From positions 5,897,501 to 5,961,500 of the forward strand of contig NZ_CP060131.1 in the NCBI RefSeq assembly GCF_014235185.1: a stretch of DNA of 64,000 nucleotides, read 5' to 3'. The DNA is from Pseudonocardia petroleophila. Its GTDB lineage: Bacteria; Actinomycetota; Actinomycetes; Mycobacteriales; Pseudonocardiaceae. Under the pieces are notes generated by a model that saw only the letters and a program-made list of their open reading frames with translations, had not been told where the DNA came from and searched no databases. The position numbers and the translations under genes were made by a program. The number at the start of each line of letters is the position of its first letter. The stretch's first letter is position 1. Positions 1 to 9,054 of the stretch are shown one piece after another.

Positions 1-520
1 CACGATCAACGGCGCATACAGGCCCCGGTCCAGCTGCGCGCCGACGTGCTGGTGGAACCAGAAGGTGCCGGCGTCGGGCACCGCGAACGCGTAGTCGAAC
101 GTCGCACCCGGCGCAACCTCCGGCTGGGTCAGCCCTGGTACCCCGTCCATGTCGTTGCGCAGCGCGAGCCCATGCCAGTGCACGGTCGTGGGCTGAGGCA
201 GGGCGTTGTCGAGCCGGACCCGCAGCAGATCCCCGCGACGGACCCAAATCTCTCGGCCCGGTAGCTCACCGCCGTAGGTCCAGATGGTGACCCGCGCCCC
301 GCCGAGCGGGAGCGGCGCGCAGAACTGCGTCGACGATGCGCTGCCCCGGACGGGCGCGGGCCTGCTCCAGCTCCATGATCCGAGGCGAGAACGGCCCGAC
401 CGGATTGGGCGGAGTGGCCTCCCTGGCGGTACAGCCGGCGAGCAGCGCTGCGCCGGCGGAGACCGCCAGGAACCGTCGACGGGTCAGCGGCGGACCCGCC
501 GGCAGCTGTCGGAGCGTCAT
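1..520 (-). pseudogene. Multicopper oxidase, N-terminal part, apparently frameshifted, runs off window start
   Basis: The start is an ATG at 520 behind a strong AGGAGGAA ribosome binding site. The N-terminus has a twin-arginine signal (TRRRFLAV) ending in a lipobox-like LLAGC, so a Tat-exported lipoprotein is expected. The initial frame stops near 266, but the next frame continues from about 300-312 to position 1 with cupredoxin motifs: HWHG (copper ligands), a DMDGVPGLTQ segment and WFHQHVGAQ. These are the type 2/3 copper motifs of multicopper oxidases (laccase/CopA/nitrite-reductase-like). The gene is therefore either a one-base-frameshift pseudogene or carries a sequencing error. The C-terminal copper domain lies outside the window. 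The oxidase family is clear; the substrate (Cu(I), phenols or other) cannot be told. Confidence 0.8.
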
Positions 521-585
521 GCGTTCCTCCTGGCGTCTTCCGGTCGTCGATCGCATATCAGCCGCGTCCGATCGCCCACTACACA

Positions 586-606
586 ACTACTATGAACTCT
601 AGTAGT
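586..606. promoter_or_regulatory. Inverted repeat ACTACTA-N7-TAGTAGT upstream of the multicopper oxidase
   Basis: A perfect 7-bp inverted repeat with a 7-bp spacer lies 66-86 bp upstream of the oxidase start, in the AT-richest part of the intergenic region. Its spacing and TACTA/TAGTA core resemble operators of BlaI/MecI/CopY-type repressors, but the regulator is not in the window. That assignment is inference. Confidence 0.4.
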
Positions 607-786
607 AAAGGGTCGGCACAGATCACGACCTCGACCGTGCGGACCGCAGCTGTCAACACACCCGTCGCATGGCGTGGCGGCGACGCCCGGACCTGTTGCC
701 CAAACGCTTGCCGAGCACTCACCACCCGATTGTGAAGTTCTACCTATCGTCGAAGTCGAAACCTGAACCCGGAGGTCAACCACAGC

Positions 787-1719
787 GTGAGCACCCCCAT
801 CCCCACCCGGCTGACGATCGTGTACCGCTCGACCGACGCCGAGAACGGCAAGCCGCGCCCGCACTTCTACGGCAAGGACCTGGCCCTCGCGTCCATCCTG
901 CGGGCTGCCGAGGCGCTCCCGACCCAACCACGACTGGTCTTCCTCAACGACGGCGTCCTGCCCGCCGAACGGCTGGCCCTGATGAGGCGCCACGGCCACG
1001 TCCGCCGGATCGTGGGTGGCAGCAATCGCGCCACGTTCCGGACCGCCGTCGCTCGGCAGGCGGCGCTGTGCACCGGCGACCGGGAGCTCGTGTGGTTCGC
1101 CGAGGACGACTACCTCTACCGGCCCGACGCGCTGAGCTCGCTGATGGCGGCCGCAACCGCGTTCCCCGAGGCCGACTACTTCGCGCTCTACGGTTCCGAC
1201 GCCCTGGACACCGCTTCCCCATGGCACCGCCCCGCGGTGCGACCCGAGCCGGGCGCAGAAGGGGACCCGGACGCACGCGCAGCCGGGTCGGTTCAGTGGT
1301 TCCGCGCGCAGTCCACCACCAGCACCTTCGGCGTACGGGCCCGGGCACTGCGCGCCGACGCGGCGCTTCTGCGCAGAATGCCGTTCGCCGGTGGAGCGTG
1401 GGACACCGCGACCTGCCTCGCGCTGCAGGGGTACCTGCCCTTCCCCCGGCCCGACCTCCTCCCGCAGTCGGACGGTGTCACCGCCCGCACCCTGATCCGG
1501 GCTGCGGTACGGATCGCCGCCGACGTCGGTGCCGCCGCACGTCTGGGCGGGCGGCGGGTCCTCGTCGGCGCCGATCCGGAACTGGTCCACCACATGGAGG
1601 TCCACGACGGCCGCACACGCACGTCTCCGAGCGCGGCGACCCTGTCTACGGACTGGCGGCGGACCGCCGAGGAGACCCGGGCATGGGCCGTCGACCGGGC
1701 CTTCGTCATCGCCGGATGA
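787..1719 (+). CDS. Glycosyltransferase-like protein, copy 1 of a paralogous pair
   Basis: 310 residues from a GTG start with GGAGGTC about ten bases upstream. The N-terminus TIVYRS is the first beta-strand of a GT-A-like fold. LVFLNDG (49-55) and LVWFAEDDYLY (101-111) look like the nucleotide-sugar and metal-binding (DxD-type, EDDY) segments of family-2-like glycosyltransferases. There is no signal peptide or membrane segment, so it should be cytoplasmic. A close paralogue lies at 13340-14293 and shares all these motifs (NDG, AEDDYLYRPD, YGSDALDT, FxGGAWDTATCLALQGY). The 3' end overlaps the convergent MFS gene by 14 bp. The sugar donor and acceptor are unknown, and the enzyme class itself is inferred from motifs. 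Confidence 0.6.
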   Translation: MSTPIPTRLTIVYRSTDAENGKPRPHFYGKDLALASILRAAEALPTQPRLVFLNDGVLPAERLALMRRHGHVRRIVGGSNRATFRTAVARQAALCTGDRELVWFAEDDYLYRPDALSSLMAAATAFPEADYFALYGSDALDTASPWHRPAVRPEPGAEGDPDARAAGSVQWFRAQSTTSTFGVRARALRADAALLRRMPFAGGAWDTATCLALQGYLPFPRPDLLPQSDGVTARTLIRAAVRIAADVGAAARLGGRRVLVGADPELVHHMEVHDGRTRTSPSAATLSTDWRRTAEETRAWAVDRAFVIAG

Positions 1720-3148
1720 GGCGCTCGTCGGTGCGGGTCCCCGCCTCCATCCGTAACGCCGGACGCGCAGGAAGGGGACCGACACGACCGCCGGCGACTC
1801 CGCCCCGCGGCTCGACGGGTCGGGTCGGGACACCGGCCGGAGCACCGGGCCGGGCTCGCCCGGCGTCCGATCGCCGCAGGCGGTGCCGACCGCCGCGGAG
1901 GCGGCGTTGCTCCTCGGCGGGCAACAGGCCGCGGCGACGCAGCGACCGCACGGCTGCGGCGCACCCCGTACCGACGACCATCAGCACCAGCCACGGCGCC
2001 ACCGGGAGCCCGGAGGAGCGGGCCAGGTCCAGCGCCCAGCCCGTGCCGAGGTTGCCCAGCAGGATCCCGACCCCGCACACCGTGTTGTACAGGCCGTAGT
2101 GGGTGGCGACCCTCCGGTTGCCCGACAGCGCGACGATCGTGCTCATCTCGAAGGGGAACAGGATCGCCGTTCCGAGCGCGAGGACCCCGGCGGACAGAAC
2201 CAGGGCGATGGCACCGAGCACTCCCCCACCGCCCGGCAGCGCGGACGTCGCCAGTGGTGGCAGGAACGCCGCGCCCAGGGTGACCAGCCCGAGAACCATG
2301 GACCGGGCGGGACCGAGCCGCTCGCGGCACCACGCCGTGACCCGCAGCTGCCCCACGATGGTGACCAGCCCGGACACCGCGAACAGCGCGGCCACCAGCA
2401 TGGTGGCGTGGGCCGCGGTCGCGGTCACTGTCGCTGCCTGGAGCGGCAACGCCAGATAGACCTGGAACGACAGGACGTAGGAGCCCGCCATCGCCGCGGC
2501 GAACAGCAGGAACGGGCGGTTGCCGACGATGTCCCGCCAGCCGGCCGAGTCCCGACCGGGAGAACCGTCGGCCGCGCCACCGCTGGACGGCAGGGCGCGG
2601 ATCTGCAGCACCGTGAGCAGCGCGAACACTCCCGCCGACACGAGGCAGGTCAACGAGAACGAGACGCCGGTGAGGGCGAGACCGATGAGCGGCCCGAGCA
2701 GGATCCCGGCCTGGTAGAACACGCTGAACAGCGCGAACGCCTCGACCCTGCGTTCCCCGGCGTCCTGGGCGAGGTAGGCCCGGACCGCCGGGTTGAACAG
2801 TGCCCCGGCGAACCCCGTCGCCGCCGAGGCGACGATGAGCGCGGGCAGCGAGTCGACGACGCCGAGCAGGGCGAACCCGACCGTGCGCAGGGCGCAGCCG
2901 GCCACGATGAGGGGTTTGTACCCGAACCGGTCGGCCAGGGCGCCGCCGACCAGGAACATCCCCTGTTGGGCGAAGTTGCGCACCCCCAGCACCAGCCCCA
3001 CCAGCCAGGTCGCCAGCCCGAGGCCATCGGACAGGTGCGCGGCGAGGTACGGGATGAGCATGTAGAAGCCGAGGTTGATCGTCAGCTGGTTGAGCAGCAG
3101 CAGCTGCACGGACCTCGGGAACGAGCGGTACTGGCCCAGCACACGCAT
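1706..3148 (-). CDS. MFS exporter coupled to a PLP enzyme
   Basis: 480 residues with about 12 hydrophobic segments. The cytoplasmic loop 2-3 motif appears as GGALADRFGYKP, typical of major facilitator superfamily transporters of the 12-TM DHA1 type. The chosen ATG (3148) shares its A with the stop codon of the upstream PLP-enzyme gene (TGATG), so the two are translationally coupled. The C-terminal roughly 60 residues are Arg/Pro-rich and probably cytoplasmic; they run into the convergent glycosyltransferase gene. Pairing with a cysteine-synthase-like enzyme suggests export of its amino-acid-like product or a derived metabolite. The substrate is unknown. Confidence 0.8.
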   Translation of the reverse strand: MRVLGQYRSFPRSVQLLLLNQLTINLGFYMLIPYLAAHLSDGLGLATWLVGLVLGVRNFAQQGMFLVGGALADRFGYKPLIVAGCALRTVGFALLGVVDSLPALIVASAATGFAGALFNPAVRAYLAQDAGERRVEAFALFSVFYQAGILLGPLIGLALTGVSFSLTCLVSAGVFALLTVLQIRALPSSGGAADGSPGRDSAGWRDIVGNRPFLLFAAAMAGSYVLSFQVYLALPLQAATVTATAAHATMLVAALFAVSGLVTIVGQLRVTAWCRERLGPARSMVLGLVTLGAAFLPPLATSALPGGGGVLGAIALVLSAGVLALGTAILFPFEMSTIVALSGNRRVATHYGLYNTVCGVGILLGNLGTGWALDLARSSGLPVAPWLVLMVVGTGCAAAVRSLRRRGLLPAEEQRRLRGGRHRLRRSDAGRARPGAPAGVPTRPVEPRGGVAGGRVGPLPARPALRMEAGTRTDERLIRR

Positions 3149-4260
3149 CACCGGCGCCGCGCCGCCGCCGGCCCGGCCGGATCGGTGACGGTCGTGCACC
3201 GGGTCCACCGGGTGACCTCGCGGTGGGACGTGTGCTCGATCAGGTCCGGGTCCGGCCGGGGATCGGCGTCGAGCAGCTCGTTGGTCCGGCAGAACTCGTC
3301 GTTGTAGACGGTGTCGAAGTAGCGCTGGGGCCCGTCCGGGAACACCGCGACGATCCGCGTGCCCGGCGCACTGGTCCGGGCGACCCACGACGAGACCAAC
3401 CCGACCGCACCGACGCTCCACCCGCCGCTGGCGTACGTCGTCGCCGCGAGCCTGCGGCACGCCCACACGGCCTCCGCGGGCGCGACCCAGTGCACCTCGT
3501 CGAACATCGGATAAGCGACGTTGCGCGGGAGGATGCTCGAGCCGAGGCCGCGCATGAGCCGGGGGCGCGCAGGCTGGCCGAAGATCGTCGATCCGACCGC
3601 GTCGACACCGACCACCCGCAGGTGGGGCTGATGCTCGCGGAGCACCGCGCTGAGCCCGGCCGAGTGGCCGCCGGTGCCCACCGAACACACCAGCACGTCG
3701 AGGCCACCGGTCTGCTCCAGCAACTCGTGCGCCATCGGTGCGTACGACGCCACGTTGTCGGGGTTGTGGTACTGGTCCGGGCAGTACGCACTGGGGTCCC
3801 CGGCCAGGATGTGCCGAACCGCCCGCCGCCGCGCCTCCTGCCAGCCACCTTCACGGCAGGGCTGGTCGACGGTGTGCAGCTCGGCTCCGTACGCACGCAG
3901 CATGCGCTGCATCAGCGGCTCCATACCCGGGTCGCTGACCAGCGTCACGGGATGGCCGTAGGCGATGCCGGCGAGAGCGAGCCCGAGTCCGAGCGTGCCG
4001 CTGGTGGACTCGACGATGCGGGCCCCGTCGGCGAGGTCACCGCGCTCTCGTGCGCGGCGGATCATATGCAGGGCCGGGCGGTCCTTGATCCCGCCGGGAT
4101 TGAAGCCCTCCAGTTTCGCCCAGAAGCCGCGGTCGTCGGCGGTGAAGGGACGGTCGATGCGGACAAGTGGGGTGTTGCCGACGACCAGGGGCAGCCGCAG
4201 CGTCGGGGAGGTGCGCGGTTCGTCGTCGGGACGGACCGGCGTGAGAGCGGGAAGAGTCAC
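3148..4260 (-). CDS. PLP-dependent cysteine synthase-family enzyme
   Basis: 370 residues from a GTG start with GAGGAAG seven bases upstream; longer in-frame starts lack a ribosome binding site. The fold type II PLP signatures are visible: NTPLVRI near the N-terminus, GGIKDRPA with the Schiff-base lysine, STSGTLG as the substrate loop, and [10 protein letters not shown] as the phosphate-binding glycine loop. Relatives include O-acetylserine sulfhydrylase (CysK/CysM), cystathionine beta-synthase, cysteine desulfhydrase and SbnA-type diaminopropionate synthases. It overlaps the downstream MFS gene by one base. A specialised role (product exported by the MFS protein) is more likely than housekeeping cysteine synthesis, but this is inference. 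Confidence 0.8.
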   Translation of the reverse strand: MTLPALTPVRPDDEPRTSPTLRLPLVVGNTPLVRIDRPFTADDRGFWAKLEGFNPGGIKDRPALHMIRRARERGDLADGARIVESTSGTLGLGLALAGIAYGHPVTLVSDPGMEPLMQRMLRAYGAELHTVDQPCREGGWQEARRRAVRHILAGDPSAYCPDQYHNPDNVASYAPMAHELLEQTGGLDVLVCSVGTGGHSAGLSAVLREHQPHLRVVGVDAVGSTIFGQPARPRLMRGLGSSILPRNVAYPMFDEVHWVAPAEAVWACRRLAATTYASGGWSVGAVGLVSSWVARTSAPGTRIVAVFPDGPQRYFDTVYNDEFCRTNELLDADPRPDPDLIEHTSHREVTRWTRCTTVTDPAGPAAARRR

Positions 4261-4321
4261 GAAGTTGCTTCCTCGAAGCGCGCACGGCGGCGCGGACGGA
4301 CAGGGACCTGGGCAGGTCCCG

Positions 4322-4666
4322 TCACGTCCGGGCGATGCACAACCGATGGAGGAGTGCCCGACCCGCCGGGGGCGGACGTCGAGGCGTACGTCGACGCGGG
4401 TGACCCACAGCCCGTGTCTGGGAGGAGGTGCCAACGAACGGCGTGGGAGCGGGGGCCTCGTGATTGACCGCACCCCGCCGGAGTTCGGGCGCCGCGTCCT
4501 CCTCGACCGGTCCGTGACCTTCACAGTGCTCGCTCTGCGTCGGCCCTCCGGAGGCATGGGCGGCCACGTCGAGCGGCGGACAGGATGCCGCTGCCTGCGC
4601 GACGACCACGAGGGTGACAAGCAGCATCACGAGGACCCGCCCGACCCGCACCACGTTGCTGCCCAC
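4322..4666 (-). CDS. Small secreted/membrane protein, DUF6153-like tail
   Basis: A 114-residue product from a GTG start. It has a hydrophobic N-terminus ([17 protein letters not shown]) followed by a Cys/His-bearing stretch (SEHCEGHG) and a basic C-terminus ending [10 protein letters not shown]. That end resembles the C-terminus (LALLCVLRT) of the DUF6153-like protein at 23258-23644. It is divergent from the nickel/cobalt permease gene, so a metal-related role is possible. No strong ribosome binding site is visible and the gene is GC-rich in all frames, so it may not be real. Confidence 0.4.
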   Translation of the reverse strand: MGSNVVRVGRVLVMLLVTLVVVAQAAASCPPLDVAAHASGGPTQSEHCEGHGPVEEDAAPELRRGAVNHEAPAPTPFVGTSSQTRAVGHPRRRTPRRPPPAGRALLHRLCIART

Positions 4667-4787
4667 AGTGACACGACGGTAACAATCTGCATCCGCCACG
4701 ACCGGGCGATCCCGGGGGTGACACCGCGTGACCTGTTCTCCCCACCTTCCGACGAGGCCGCTACTGCTGCCACTGCTATGCAGAAGC

Positions 4788-5933
4788 ATGGAGATCGCGC
4801 ATGATGCACGGATGGCTGATGTGCTCACGAACGGCGGGCCGGCGGTGGCCCGCTGGTCGCGATCGGACCGGCTGTCCCTCAGCGGGATGACAGCGTTCGT
4901 GGTGCTGCTGCACGTCGTCGGTTGGGGCGTGCTGGTGCTGGCCGTGGCCCCGCAGAACATCGTGCTCGGTGAGGCCGGGACCTTCGGCGTCGGGCTCGGG
5001 CTGACCGCCTACCTGCTCGGCGTCCGGCACGCCTTCGACGCCGACCACATCGCTGTCGTCGACAACACCACCCGCAAGCTCGTCGGCGAGGGCCGCCCCG
5101 CCCTCAGCGGCGGGTTCTGGTTCTCCCTCGGCCACTCCAGCGTCGTGTTCGGGTTGTCGCTGCTGCTGACCCTCGGGATACGGGCCCTCATCGGCCCCGT
5201 GCAGGACGAGAACTCCGCGCTGCTCCAGACGCTCGGACTGATCGGTGCCGTGGTCGCCGGCACGTTCCTCATCCTCATCGGCCTCACCAACCTGGTCGCC
5301 GTCGTCGGTATCACGCGCGTCTTCCGCCGGATGCGTCACGGCGAGCTGGACGAGGCCGAACTCGAACGCCACCTGCACAATCGCGGGTTCCTGGCCCGCC
5401 TGCTGGGGCGGGTGATGCGCCGGGTCAGCAAGCCATGGCACCTCTATCCCGTCGGGCTGCTGATGGGCTTGGGCTTCGACACCGCCACCCAGGTCGCGCT
5501 GCTCGTCCTCGCCGCAGGCACCGCGGCGATCACCCTGCCCTGGTACGCGATCCTCGTACTGCCCGTGCTGTTCGCCGCCGGGATGAGCCTGTTCGACACC
5601 GCAGACGGCGTCTTCATGGCCCGCGCCTACAGCTGGGCCTTCCTCAAGCCGATCCGCAAGGTCTTCTACAACCTCACGGTCACCATCCTGTCCGTCGTGG
5701 TCGCCCTGGTCATCGGCGTCGTGGTACTCATCGGCCTGCTCGCCGAACGCACCGGCGTCGGCACCGGCCCGCTGGCATGGGTCGGCTCGCTGGACCTGGA
5801 GTACGTGGGGTTGGCCATCGTCGGGCTGTTCGTCGTGACCTGGCTGATCGCGTTGGCCGTGTGGCGCTGGGCGAGGGTGGAGGAGCGATGGTCACCACCC
5901 GTCACGGCACCCCACCCCGGTACGGCTGGCTGA
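4788..5933 (+). CDS. Nickel/cobalt permease (NiCoT, HoxN/NixA family)
   Basis: 381 residues with eight or so membrane segments. The family signatures are present: RHAFDADHI in TM2, GFWFSLGHS, LGFDTATQ and MSLFDTADGVFM. These histidine/aspartate motifs bind Ni(II)/Co(II) and define high-affinity secondary uptake through the cytoplasmic membrane. The start is uncertain: ATG at 4788 or 4812, or GTG at 4728. It is followed within 1.2 kb by cbtB/cbtA and a CobC-like phosphatase, so the locus is probably devoted to cobalt for cobalamin, or nickel for urease or hydrogenase. Confidence 0.93.
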   Translation: MEIAHDARMADVLTNGGPAVARWSRSDRLSLSGMTAFVVLLHVVGWGVLVLAVAPQNIVLGEAGTFGVGLGLTAYLLGVRHAFDADHIAVVDNTTRKLVGEGRPALSGGFWFSLGHSSVVFGLSLLLTLGIRALIGPVQDENSALLQTLGLIGAVVAGTFLILIGLTNLVAVVGITRVFRRMRHGELDEAELERHLHNRGFLARLLGRVMRRVSKPWHLYPVGLLMGLGFDTATQVALLVLAAGTAAITLPWYAILVLPVLFAAGMSLFDTADGVFMARAYSWAFLKPIRKVFYNLTVTILSVVVALVIGVVVLIGLLAERTGVGTGPLAWVGSLDLEYVGLAIVGLFVVTWLIALAVWRWARVEERWSPPVTAPHPGTAG

Positions 5934-6058
5934 GCGGCGACGGTCGCCCCGGTCGGCGTCGCGCAGCCGTGGGTCCGATTCGGTGACGCTCAGAACCGCC
6001 GGCGCGCGGGACACGAACCCTGGGCAGTCCATCGTCGGTCGATCAGGGACGGCAGCGA

Positions 6059-6328
6059 TTGCCCACAGCGCAGAGGCGGACGGCGGATCATCACGGTCCG
6101 GCGCCGGCCATACCCACGATTCGGGTCGCCGACATCACGCGGACGCTGACGTCCTACCTCGATCTCGGTTACGAGGTGCGACAAGCCGCAGACGGGTGGG
6201 CCACACTGGTCAGCGGTTCGACGGCGGTGCTGCTCGTGTCGAACGAGGACGCGGACCACGTATCACCCCGGACCGGGACGCCGGCTCCGGTCGAGTACTT
6301 CCAGTCGGCCTCGGCACAGGCCGGATGA
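6059..6328 (+). CDS. Short VOC/glyoxalase-like protein or fragment
   Basis: An 89-residue frame. The segment AIPTIRVADITRTLTSYLDLG has the beta-alpha pattern that opens a vicinal oxygen chelate domain (IxVxDxxxxxxFY...LG), followed by DGWATLVSGSTAVLL. A full VOC domain is about 115 residues, so this is about three quarters of one. The second-half metal ligand region is missing, so it may be a remnant. The start is weak (TTG at 6059). It lies between the NiCoT permease and the convergent phosphatase. Confidence 0.45.
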   Translation: MPTAQRRTADHHGPAPAIPTIRVADITRTLTSYLDLGYEVRQAADGWATLVSGSTAVLLVSNEDADHVSPRTGTPAPVEYFQSASAQAG

Positions 6329-6379
6329 GCACGTAGTCCGGTCATCCGCAGTCAACGGACGCGAGACGGGCGACCGCAT

Positions 6380-6958
6380 TCATCGCCGCACCCGGAGGTG
6401 CGACGCCGTGGCGATCAGTCGCCACCGGCCCGGCCGCCCGCCGATGACCGTGGCGGTCAGGGGCGCGATGTCGATCCGCCAGAACGCGCTCAGGGGCGCG
6501 TCGAGCACGGCGAGGACGACCGCCCGGATGACTGCGGAGTGGGTGACGGCCACGGTGTGCTCGTCACCGGATGCGGACTCCAACCACCTGTCCACCCGCG
6601 ACGACAACTCGACGAGGGTCTCACCGCCGTGCGGGGCGGCCGTGGCGTCGGCGAGCCAGGCCTCGACGGCTTCCGGCTCATCGGCGGCCACCTCGTCGAG
6701 GGTGCACCCCCGCCACCGGCCGAGATCCCAGTCCACCAATGCCGGCTCGACGACGGCCGCGGTCAGACCCAGCGCCTGTGCCGTCTGCCGGCACGACACG
6801 GCTGGTGACGACAACACCCGGGTCGCGTGAGGGAGGCGTCCCACGGCGTCGGCGGCCCACTGCGCACCACGGGGATCGAGGGGTTCGTCGGACGCGAAGG
6901 CGGCCGCGTTCGTCGCGGAGGTGGACGAATGGGACACCAGGGTCAGCTTGTCGCGCAT
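6380..6958 (-). CDS. Histidine phosphatase superfamily protein (CobC/phosphoglycerate mutase-like)
   Basis: 192 residues from an ATG with AAGGAGGG directly upstream. The branch 1 phosphatase fold is recognisable by LVSHSST at the N-terminus (usually LVRHGxT), LSSPAVSCRQTA, the acidic segment WDLGRWRG, GGETLVEL and THSAVIRAVV with the second catalytic histidine. The catalytic His is kept, but the flanking Arg and Gly of the RHG motif are both Ser. Such proteins sit beside cobalt transporters and may act like CobC (alpha-ribazole phosphatase) in cobalamin assembly. It is divergent from cbtB, with an inverted repeat in between. Confidence 0.8.
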   Translation of the reverse strand: MRDKLTLVSHSSTSATNAAAFASDEPLDPRGAQWAADAVGRLPHATRVLSSPAVSCRQTAQALGLTAAVVEPALVDWDLGRWRGCTLDEVAADEPEAVEAWLADATAAPHGGETLVELSSRVDRWLESASGDEHTVAVTHSAVIRAVVLAVLDAPLSAFWRIDIAPLTATVIGGRPGRWRLIATASHLRVRR

Positions 6959-7017
6959 ATGCCCTCCTTGAGGGGCTCGATGGCCCTTGACGAGAGCGTC
7001 GTCGCAGGTCAGCATAG

Positions 7018-7041
7018 TTACTTGAACGACTGCTCAGGTAA
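7018..7041. promoter_or_regulatory. Inverted repeat between the phosphatase and cbtB
   Basis: TTACTTGA (7018-7025), an 8-bp spacer, then TCAGGTAA (7034-7041): an 8-bp inverted repeat with one mismatch, about 55 bp upstream of the cbtB start and 60 bp upstream of the divergent phosphatase start. Its size and position suit a metalloregulator (ArsR-, TetR- or Fur-type) serving both genes. No regulator gene is adjacent. Confidence 0.4.
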
Positions 7042-7095
7042 TCCGACAAGGCGCACGGAAGTCGATCCGGGCGCTGTCACTCCGACAGGAGATCG

Positions 7096-7308
7096 ATGAT
7101 GACCCAGGCCGCAGCCCTTCCCATCTCCACACCGGTGACCATCCCCCTCAATGAGGTCGTCCCGTGGGCCGTCTTCGCCGGGGCGATCCTGTTGGCCCTG
7201 CTCTACCTGGTCGGCATGGACCAGGGCGCAACCTCGCTGATCTCGGGCAGCGTGCTGCACGAGTTCCTGCATGACGGTCGGCACCTCCTCGGCTTCCCCT
7301 GCCACTGA
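7096..7308 (+). CDS. cbtB: Cobalt transporter subunit CbtB
   Basis: 70 residues with one membrane helix (VPWAVFAGAILLALLYLVGMDQGA) followed by the short His-rich tail HEFLHDGRHLLGFPCH. This is the layout of CbtB: single TM plus a C-terminal histidine motif thought to bind cobalt. An AGGAGA ribosome binding site precedes two consecutive ATGs (7096, 7099). It is 16 bp upstream of cbtA, with which it forms the CbtAB uptake pair. Confidence 0.88.
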   Translation: MMTQAAALPISTPVTIPLNEVVPWAVFAGAILLALLYLVGMDQGATSLISGSVLHEFLHDGRHLLGFPCH

Positions 7309-7324
7309 CGGCGGGACAGCGATC

Positions 7325-8068
7325 ATGGTGAGAGCGCTGCTGGTGCGCGGTATGGCCGCCGGTGTGGTCGCAGGGCTGGCCTACTTCGTGTTCGCCTACC
7401 TGTTCGGCGAGGCGGCGGTCGACGGGGCCATCGCCTATGAGGACAGCTTGACCGCGGCTGCGCACGGTGCGTCCGGCGAGCCCCCGCTGGTCAGCCGCGG
7501 GATCCAGAGCACGGTCGGACTCGGTATCGCCGCAGTGCTCTACGGCGTCGTGATCGGCGGACTCCTTGCGCTCGTCTACGCCGCGGTCGTGGGCCGCGTC
7601 GGGCGGCTGAGCCCACGGGCCACCGCGGCCGTGATCGCGGTTGTCGGGTTCGTCGCGGTGGCCGCGGTGCCGTTCCTCAAGTACCCCGCCAACCCGCCCG
7701 CGTCGACCGTCGACAGCACGGTCGGCCAGCGCACCGGGCCCTTCGTCGCGCTGATCATCATCTCGGTCGCCCTCATGATCGGCACGGTGCTGCTGCAACG
7801 CAGCCTCACCGCACGACTGGGAACGTGGAACGCCACGCTGACGGCGACCGGAGCCTACGTCGCGGCGGCCGGCATCGTGGGCTTCCTGCTGCCGACCGTC
7901 GACGAAACTCCGGCAGACTTCCCTGCCACCGTGCTCTACGACTTCCGGCTGGCCTCGATCGGCGGCCAGGTCGTGCTGTGGGCCGTGGTCGGACTCGTGT
8001 TCGGTGCACTGGTGGACGACACGTCCAAGCGCCGGTCAGGGACGCGGCTAGGGCTAGCCGACCGATGA
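7325..8068 (+). CDS. cbtA: Cobalt transporter subunit CbtA
   Basis: 247 residues with about six membrane segments. The N-terminal MVRALLVRGMAAGVVAGL, the LVSRGIQSTVGL segment, FLKYPANPP and the C-terminal VLWAVVGLVFGAL block are characteristic of CbtA, the membrane subunit of a cobalt transporter commonly found with cobalamin genes. The ATG at 7325 is preferred to an in-frame ATG inside cbtB because it begins at the family N-terminus. It is co-transcribed with cbtB. Confidence 0.88.
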   Translation: MVRALLVRGMAAGVVAGLAYFVFAYLFGEAAVDGAIAYEDSLTAAAHGASGEPPLVSRGIQSTVGLGIAAVLYGVVIGGLLALVYAAVVGRVGRLSPRATAAVIAVVGFVAVAAVPFLKYPANPPASTVDSTVGQRTGPFVALIIISVALMIGTVLLQRSLTARLGTWNATLTATGAYVAAAGIVGFLLPTVDETPADFPATVLYDFRLASIGGQVVLWAVVGLVFGALVDDTSKRRSGTRLGLADR

Positions 8069-8152
8069 CTCGGCCGAGGGTCAGCTCGACCGGCCCCCCG
8101 CGTCACATCCTCGCGGACCCACCGGCCCGAACCCGCTCTTCCTGCCGGTCGA

Positions 8153-8980
8153 CTACGACGATGGTCTCTCCTTGGCCGGGGCCGACCCCGCCCAGTTGAC
8201 GTATACGAGATTCTCCCTTGCGACCAGCAGTTCTAGGTGGTGCTCGGCGGCCACCGCCTGCATCCCCCGCGTCACACTCCGGCCCGGGAACAGGTAGTCG
8301 TGCGGCTCGATGTACAACACCGAGGTGTCCCCCACCCAGCCGGTATCCTGAGCGAAAAGATCGGACTCGAATCCCTCGATGTCGACCTTGACGATGAACA
8401 GCGTGCACTCCGGCGGTTGCTCCGCGACGATCTCCGGGACGGTCACCACCCGGACGCCGCCCTCATCCCCGCGCACGGTCTGGACGGCGTCACTGGACCC
8501 CTCACCGTGCACCAGGCGTACCCGCCCCGACCGGCACCCGATCGCCGCCTCCACGACCAGCACCCCGAACTGCGCGGTGTTGGCACGAGCCGCCTGAGCG
8601 TTCCCCGGATCGGGTTCGACGGCAACGATCAGTGCCCGGGGATAGCGCACGGCGAACCACGCGGCACTGGCGCCGTTGTTGGCTCCCGCATCGATGATCA
8701 CGGGGCGTCGGCCCTGCGCCAGCAGGGACCGGTAGACCTCGTCCACGTGCCGGTCGTGCGGGGGCGACGGGATGCGGTAGCCGTCCTCCCGGAAGATCTC
8801 CCGGACGACGCCGAGGTCCTGGGAGTTTTGGCGCAGGATTAGCCGACCGACACCGCTCACGGACACCCGGACGGGTGCGCCATCGCCCCGACGCAGTCGC
8901 GGCAGGTGGCGCAGCAGGAAGCGCGGGCCGAGGTGTCTCGCGTCCCGGACGTTCTCGCGCAGGTGGTAGAGCAGGTACAT
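8153..8980 (-). CDS. FkbM-family methyltransferase
   Basis: 275 residues. The SAM-binding motif VIIDAGANNGASAAW is followed by ALIVAVEPDPGNAQAARAN, a central FIVKVDIEGFESDLF and the C-terminal VLYIEPHDYLFPG, all hallmarks of the FkbM family (O-methyltransferases acting on sugars or polyketides). The ATG at 8980 has GGAG upstream. An alternative GTG at 9058 would overlap the asparagine synthetase stop by four bases and add 26 residues. It is probably in an operon with that gene, consistent with glycan or secondary-metabolite tailoring. Confidence 0.88.
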   Translation of the reverse strand: MYLLYHLRENVRDARHLGPRFLLRHLPRLRRGDGAPVRVSVSGVGRLILRQNSQDLGVVREIFREDGYRIPSPPHDRHVDEVYRSLLAQGRRPVIIDAGANNGASAAWFAVRYPRALIVAVEPDPGNAQAARANTAQFGVLVVEAAIGCRSGRVRLVHGEGSSDAVQTVRGDEGGVRVVTVPEIVAEQPPECTLFIVKVDIEGFESDLFAQDTGWVGDTSVLYIEPHDYLFPGRSVTRGMQAVAAEHHLELLVARENLVYVNWAGSAPAKERPSS

Positions 8981-9054
8981 GGCGGACTCCAGGAGGGTTC
9001 GCGGCGATGCGGAATGGGGGACGGCGGCGGACTCGTCGCCGGTCTCGCGGGGTC

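Noticed and set aside
6960-7095. Cobalamin riboswitch upstream of cbtB
   Set aside because: The space between the phosphatase start and cbtB is under 140 bp and shows no B12-box or multi-stem fold of about 200 bases; only a short inverted repeat is visible.
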